From Cosmopolites sordidus (Eukaryota > Arthropoda > Insecta > Coleoptera > Curculionidae): a stretch of 64,000 nt of DNA. The stretch covers positions 482,501 to 546,500 of the forward strand of contig JARFXV010000305.1 in the NCBI GenBank assembly GCA_031761425.1, written 5' to 3'. The notes beneath the pieces were generated by a model, which saw only the letters and a list, made by a program, of their open reading frames with translations, had not been told where the DNA came from and searched no databases. Below, one piece after another: positions 59,995-64,000 of the stretch. Both the position numbers and the translations under genes were made by a program. The number at the start of each line of letters is the position of its first letter. Within the stretch, counting starts at the first letter, position 1.

Positions 59995-60970
59995 CAATAA
60001 AAAACATTTCAAAAAACAATAAAGAAATCTGTGTTTATTAGAGTTACTTCCTATTGTTAAAAAAAAAATAGCAGTGAACTTATGAATAACTTTAATATAT
60101 CTTGAGTATATTTATAGGAAATTAAGTAGCAGCTCTACAATTCTTCAGTTACTACAATTTTTCCTTTGCGAATGGAAAAAAGAAATGAGTAAAGTTCACG
60201 CCAGAAACAAAATTAAAAACACAATTAACCTCGTTCTGGTGTTTTCCGAAAAACCACAGTCGATTTCGTTCGTAGTTCTCACAGCCCCGAAAACTAATTG
60301 ACGCGAAAACGGAACGTTTTCGCCCCGTCGTGAAAACAAAGAAGAAGAAAAAGGAAATAAAAAGAAGACGACGTTGATGAAAAGAAACGAAAGAAACACA
60401 TCCCAATGAGTGTAGAAACGATGAACGAACGAGAGAGATAACAGAGAAAAGTTCGACTGGTTAAATTTCGAAGGAACGGTTTTGCGCATTTCACGGTCTG
60501 GAGTTCCATTCGTTATAGGTCGTTGTCGTTTGCATTTTTTCGGTTGCAATTTTATGCAACAAAATCTCGTTAAATTGCATTTAAGGCACAATAAAATTCC
60601 GAATAATCACCACTTACAATCACCCCGTTATTGCATGTCTGCCCAACTTAATTATGATTTCCTGAATTGGTCTGAATTTATGTAAGTTTTGTTCGACGAC
60701 AAGGGCGTACTGCTTCCATCAGTAGCGGCACAAAATATTCTTTTCATTTCAGTTAGATTTATCGTTTTCATTCGATTATTAACTCAGAAACATAAAAATC
60801 ACATAAAGTAATTGATTAAGCGTTGATTTTTGTCAAAATATTTTAGTTTATTTAAAACACTTTTTTTAACTGAGAGTTATATTAAAAATGCTAAGAAACA
60901 GAAATAGTCAGTGTAAATATTCTAAAGTAAATGGTGTGGGAGATTTCTATAGAGCATCTTTTGATTTTGA
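59995..60970. other. Unexplained region with a CpG-rich core
   Basis: 60150-60720 is noticeably richer in G+C and CpG (TTTCGTTCGTAGTTC, GCGAAAACGGAACGTTTTCG) than the surroundings and is not recognisably transposon-derived. It contains the palindrome CGAAAACGGAACGTTTTCG. It could be a promoter or first exon of a host gene, or an unknown element. No open frame in it has a recognised domain. Confidence 0.3.
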
Positions 60971-60974
60971 TATA

Positions 60975-61677
60975 CAGACTGTTGAGTACTACGCTCTAAA
61001 TAGACGACCAGCTGAATAAAAGCATGAAGATTATTAACGGTGCTATGAAACCAATCCCTACCAGATGGCTACCGGTTCTAAGCCATATCCCACCGCCTCA
61101 TTTGCGACGAACTAATGCTCTTATAAACGAGTATAAAAAGATCGTGGATAATTAAACCCTACCAATCCACTAATCTATTGAAAACGCCAACGATAATTGA
61201 CTCCGTTCTAGACGAACATTGATAAACATGACAAGGATGGTTATGGAGGATGAGTTTAACCTCACTAACACATGGACTGCACAACAAATTAATAACATAC
61301 CATGCATCACTCAAAACCAGGCTTTGGCTCAAACGTAAACCATGGTTCACGCTTAGCAGAATAAAAATCGAACATGGCATGTGTTACGTGGCATGTGGCG
61401 AACGTGGCATGTGTTAAAATTCGAACATGGCACTGCTTATGCAAGCATCCGTCTTCATTTTGGAGAATCTCAAAACATGAGGCACACCATAGAAGAATGT
61501 TTCACCAGATAATCTAAAAGCAGACCTGCCGGTGATCACAGAATCGATAGATTACTTATATAAATTAGACGTTTGTTTGTGTATTTCTTGAAGTATATTT
61601 CTACATGTTTATATGTTTGTGTTTATATTTTAACTATGTGACTATAACTATATGATAAAGAAATAAATAAATAAATA
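60975..61677 (+). pseudogene. LINE (Jockey-like group) C-terminal end with 3' tail
   Basis: Pieces read IINGAMKPIPTRWLPVLSHI, PPPHLRRTNALINEYKKIVD, MVMEDEFNLTNTWTAQQINN, MRHTIEECFTR and GDHRIDRLLI, matching the C-terminal region after the RT of LINEs that end in a CDCGE...RHIxEECP block. The end is an ATAAATAAATAAAT tail (61662-61677). A local three-fold repetition of GTGGCATGTG lies at 61370-61440. Strongly 5'-truncated. Confidence 0.7.
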
Positions 61678-61694
61678 GTGCAACCAGTCGACTC

Positions 61695-61930
61695 ATCTGT
61701 TAAAAACATCCGCGTACGTGAGGTTGTTATACGAAAACTTGATGGTAGTTGCAAATATAACGAAGGGATCACATTTTGGAAGATGTCCATTTGAAAATAG
61801 CGGAAGATCCTAAGAAGTCGATTCGAAGGTCTTCCTAATAGACTGAATTATTATATGGAAATTGTCAGAAAATCCTTAAAGACGATTTGAAAATTAAGTA
61901 TTTCAATAATAGGTATTTCGGTTAATAATG
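61695..61930 (+). pseudogene. DDE transposase N-terminal scrap
   Basis: Reads IAEDPKKSIRRSS, LYGNCQKILKDDLKIKYF: the HTH block (DPKKSxRRxSxETGLSYGTxQKxLKKDL) at the start of one Tc1/mariner-superfamily group. About 75 codons with frame breaks. Confidence 0.55.
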
Positions 61931-61989
61931 TCGACAGTTTCGCAAAATTCGAACGTTTATTTCCATAACAAAATAAATTACCTTAGTAA

Positions 61990-63000
61990 TAAAAGTATTG
62001 GCGATCGTTAGCTATTACGGTTTTCCATCTTTCTGCCAAAGAATGGATTCCGCGCCAAAAGTACTTTTGGTTTTTTGAAGCCAACCATTCATCAAGCCAA
62101 ATTTTCACTTCTTCGTAAGAATATAAGTGTTATTCTAAAAATCCGTGCTGCATCGACCGGAATAAGTGATAGTCCGAAAGGGCTAAGTCCGGTGAATATA
62201 ACGAGTGGGGTCAGCAGTCGTCCCAGCAATGGGACGTCCCATTTAGCGTTTTCCAAATAGTTTTTTAAACATTTTTCAACATGGGGCCGGGTCATTTTTC
62301 CTTTAATGTTTGGTTCAAGTCTATCAATTTTTGTCGGTATCGATTTTCAGTAATCGTTTCACCAGGTTTCAGCAGTTCATAATACACAGCTCCACTACTA
62401 GCCCACCAAATAGACATCAAAGCCTTCTTTCCATGTATTTTGCGCACTGGTTGTGATGTTGAAGCCTAACCTGAGTCTACCCATGAAATTTGCGCTTTAG
62501 GTTGCCAAAATAAATCTACTTTTTATCACCTGTCACAACCCTAAGCAAAAACCTTTTTTTGTTATCTGGCAAGTAAAATTTCACAAGTATTTTTTCGCCT
62601 TTCAATGTACCTTTCCTTCATTTCATATGGAACCTATTTTGCTTCCTTCTAAATCCTTAACAATGCATGTAGACATTCGGAAATGGTGGATTGGGCAACA
62701 TCCAATGCTTCTGCCAATTGTTTCAACGTATGAGTTAAGTCTTTATCCAATAATGCTTGCAAATCTGCATCTTCAAACTTTTTTGGCTGTCCCGAACAAT
62801 CCTTGATTTTTCTATCAAAATCGCCACTTTTACAGTGTTTAAACCCAACCAAGTTTTTTGGGTTAGAGCATTTTCACCATAAGCTTCAACCAACAATCGA
62901 TAACTTTCAGGAGGCGTTTTCTTCAGATGAAAAAATGTTACTAAACTTCCCCGCAAAATGTCTTTTTCTGGTACATAATTCGACATATTCAAGGATATGA
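61990..63000 (-). pseudogene. Mariner transposase, near full-length relic
   Basis: Minus strand from about 62992: MSNYVPEKDILRGSLVTFFH, ESYRLLVEAYGENALTQKTW, FKSGDFDRKIKDCSGQPKKF, ADLQALLDKDLTHTLKQLAE with ALDVAQSTI (HTH), EMKERYIERRKNTCEILL, KALMSIWWASSGAVYYELLK, PGETITENRYRQKLIDLNQT, SPDLALSDYHLFRSMQHGF (third D), DEWLASKNQKYFWRGIHSLA and ERWKTVIANDRQYF. Order and length fit a complete gene with several frame breaks. The first and second D blocks are damaged. Confidence 0.85.
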
Positions 63001-63251
63001 ACTGCTATGTTTTTGTACACTGATAATTAATAACAAACTGGCTTTTGAAGGCGTATGTTTACCCTCCAAGATGCTATAGACGTCATTAGCCTACACCAAG
63101 AAATGTATTGGCAACGCCATATCTTGAATAATCTAAATAATAATTTTGAATAATAACATAATTTTGAATTTTGAATAATCTAAACAATAATGACGATTTA
63201 AACTTAACATTTATCCCAGACGAAGCTTTGTTTTATTTATCTGGTTACATC
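63001..63251. other. Spacer
   Basis: AT-rich. The 70 bp before 63252 show no obvious snRNA proximal sequence element at the distance expected for a U4 gene. Confidence 0.4.
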
Positions 63252-63310
63252 AGCTTTGCGCAGTGGCATTATCGTAACCGATGAGGTTTATCCAAGGTGC
63301 GATTATTGCT
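63252..63310 (+). ncRNA. U4 snRNA, first 59 nt (truncated, fused to LINE)
   Basis: AGCTTTGCGCAGTGGCATTA starts exactly at U4 nt 1 and continues TCGTAACCGATGAGG, TTTATCCAAGG, TGCGATTATTGCT, the end of the homology. By recall of the U4 sequence about 54 of 59 positions match. It includes the U6-pairing 5' strand and the 5' stem-loop with its kink-turn, but lacks stem I completion, the 3' stem-loops and the Sm site, so it cannot be a functional U4 RNA. It is followed without gap by LINE-like sequence. Confidence 0.85.
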
Positions 63311-64000
63311 GGGAGACGTTAAAGTGATTATTCTGTTAATTGCTATTTGGTTAAAGGCGACACCCCCTCCTCGTGGGCTCATAGCGGTAACGAAGGGCTG
63401 GCAATTAGTCGTTTGGTGTGTCCTGTCAAACGCTATAAGCTCCAATCTACGGCAAAGAAGTGTTTAGAAAGGGGTTGGGGAACCCCTTTCACAAGGGCGG
63501 GCCGGTGGGTCTGACAAAGTTCCGGTCGGACCGGCTCTCCGCCGCAAGGCTAAACAGCCAGAATGATGGAATCCGAGGTTTCCAAACAGAAGAGAACCAA
63601 GGGAATTATCTAGAGGTATCAATTATCTAGTTATGCTGCTACACTGGATTATTTATCTTCGGCGTCAGATAGGGATATAAATTTGCTATTACTTCAGGAG
63701 CCTTATGTGTGGGCGAGAGATGCCTCCTTTGCTCTTCCAGATCTGGGAAAATTGGGTCTGGTGGCGGATCAGGAATGTAAATTCAAGGCATGTATAGTAG
63801 TTGTTAACCCCTCCTTTTATGGTTTAAAATTACCTCAATTTACGGATGAACATATGGCTACTGCCAATATATCAATTAAAAGTAGTAAATTGACGGTCTG
63901 CAGTGCTTACTGGCCTTCGGCTAGGAATTTTGAGTTGCAATCGCAACTTAATAAAGTTAGGTTCATCTCCGACACTTTTCGGTTTAGCCCGGTGCTTTGG
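63311..64000 (+). pseudogene. R1-like LINE, 5' region and endonuclease start (runs off window)
   Basis: 63311-63560 is GC-richer, with GCGGGCCGGTGGGTCTG and structured inverted pairs (TTCCGGTCGGACCGG), like a LINE leader. From about 63620 a frame gives SSYAATLDYLSSASDRDINL, LLLQEPYVWARDASFALPDL (catalytic E in LQEPYV), ACIVVVNPSFYGLKLPQF, LTVCSAYWPS, the apurinic-type endonuclease of R1-related LINEs. An upstream frame MMESEVSKQKRTKGII stops just before it. No ORF1 lies between U4 and the endonuclease. It continues past 64000, so intactness is unknown. Confidence 0.7.

Noticed and set aside
63252..63310. A functional U4 snRNA gene
   Set aside because: Only nt 1-59 are present, the Sm site and 3' stem-loops are missing, and no promoter element is seen at the expected distance.

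Overview
The window looks like a gene-free, transposon-saturated stretch of an arthropod genome, most likely an insect. Reasons: AT-rich spacer DNA, very long (TA)n microsatellites, many mariner and other Tc1/mariner-superfamily relics, RTE, Jockey and R1-like LINEs, Helitron and piggyBac pieces, a tRNA-derived SINE, and an arthropod repeat protein family. No intact host protein gene, rRNA or tRNA gene was recognised. Almost every open frame is a decayed transposon fragment or a (TA)n tract read as Tyr-Ile repeats.

Layout. 1-9475: a hammerhead-bearing repeat, an RTE-type LINE tail, three pieces of one RTE family (called RTE-A here), a palindromic TA tract, mariner N-terminal scraps, and a cluster of Penelope-style hammerhead motifs between TA tracts. 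9476-22100: sparse; a second hammerhead repeat, a TA-flanked Tc1/mariner-type element with terminal inverted repeats, SINE and mariner relics, and a copy of an arthropod repeat protein. 22180-30600: another RTE-A tail, a Tc1 element split by a Jockey-like ORF1 fragment and a hairpin insertion, and several DDE transposon relics. 30600-46000: mariner and related relics, a transposon carrying a 250-bp hairpin, a second palindromic TA tract, a third hammerhead repeat, a Jockey ORF2 relic and an RTE-A relic. 46000-57420: a hAT-type MITE with a perfect 8-bp target duplication, a SINE, a large permuted inverted duplication holding Helitron helicase and mariner pieces, a tandem dimer of the hammerhead repeat, and a piggyBac relic. 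57420-64000: nested mariner elements, a LINE tail, a near full-length mariner relic, and at the right edge the first 59 nt of U4 snRNA fused to an R1-like LINE.

Most interesting signals. (1) A dispersed ~318-bp repeat whose copies keep a complete type III hammerhead core with a long, co-varying helix III and an unusually tiny, self-complementary helix I (GGYRCC); this suggests a retrozyme-like self-cleaving element. (2) A second hammerhead type with the short helix III known from Penelope-like elements. (3) A U4 snRNA-LINE chimera. (4) TA tracts that contain inverted copies of their own flanks, as if made by fold-back synthesis. (5) A permuted inverted duplication that fits breakage of a tandem or circular intermediate. 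Element family names come from motif recognition by eye; no database search was possible.
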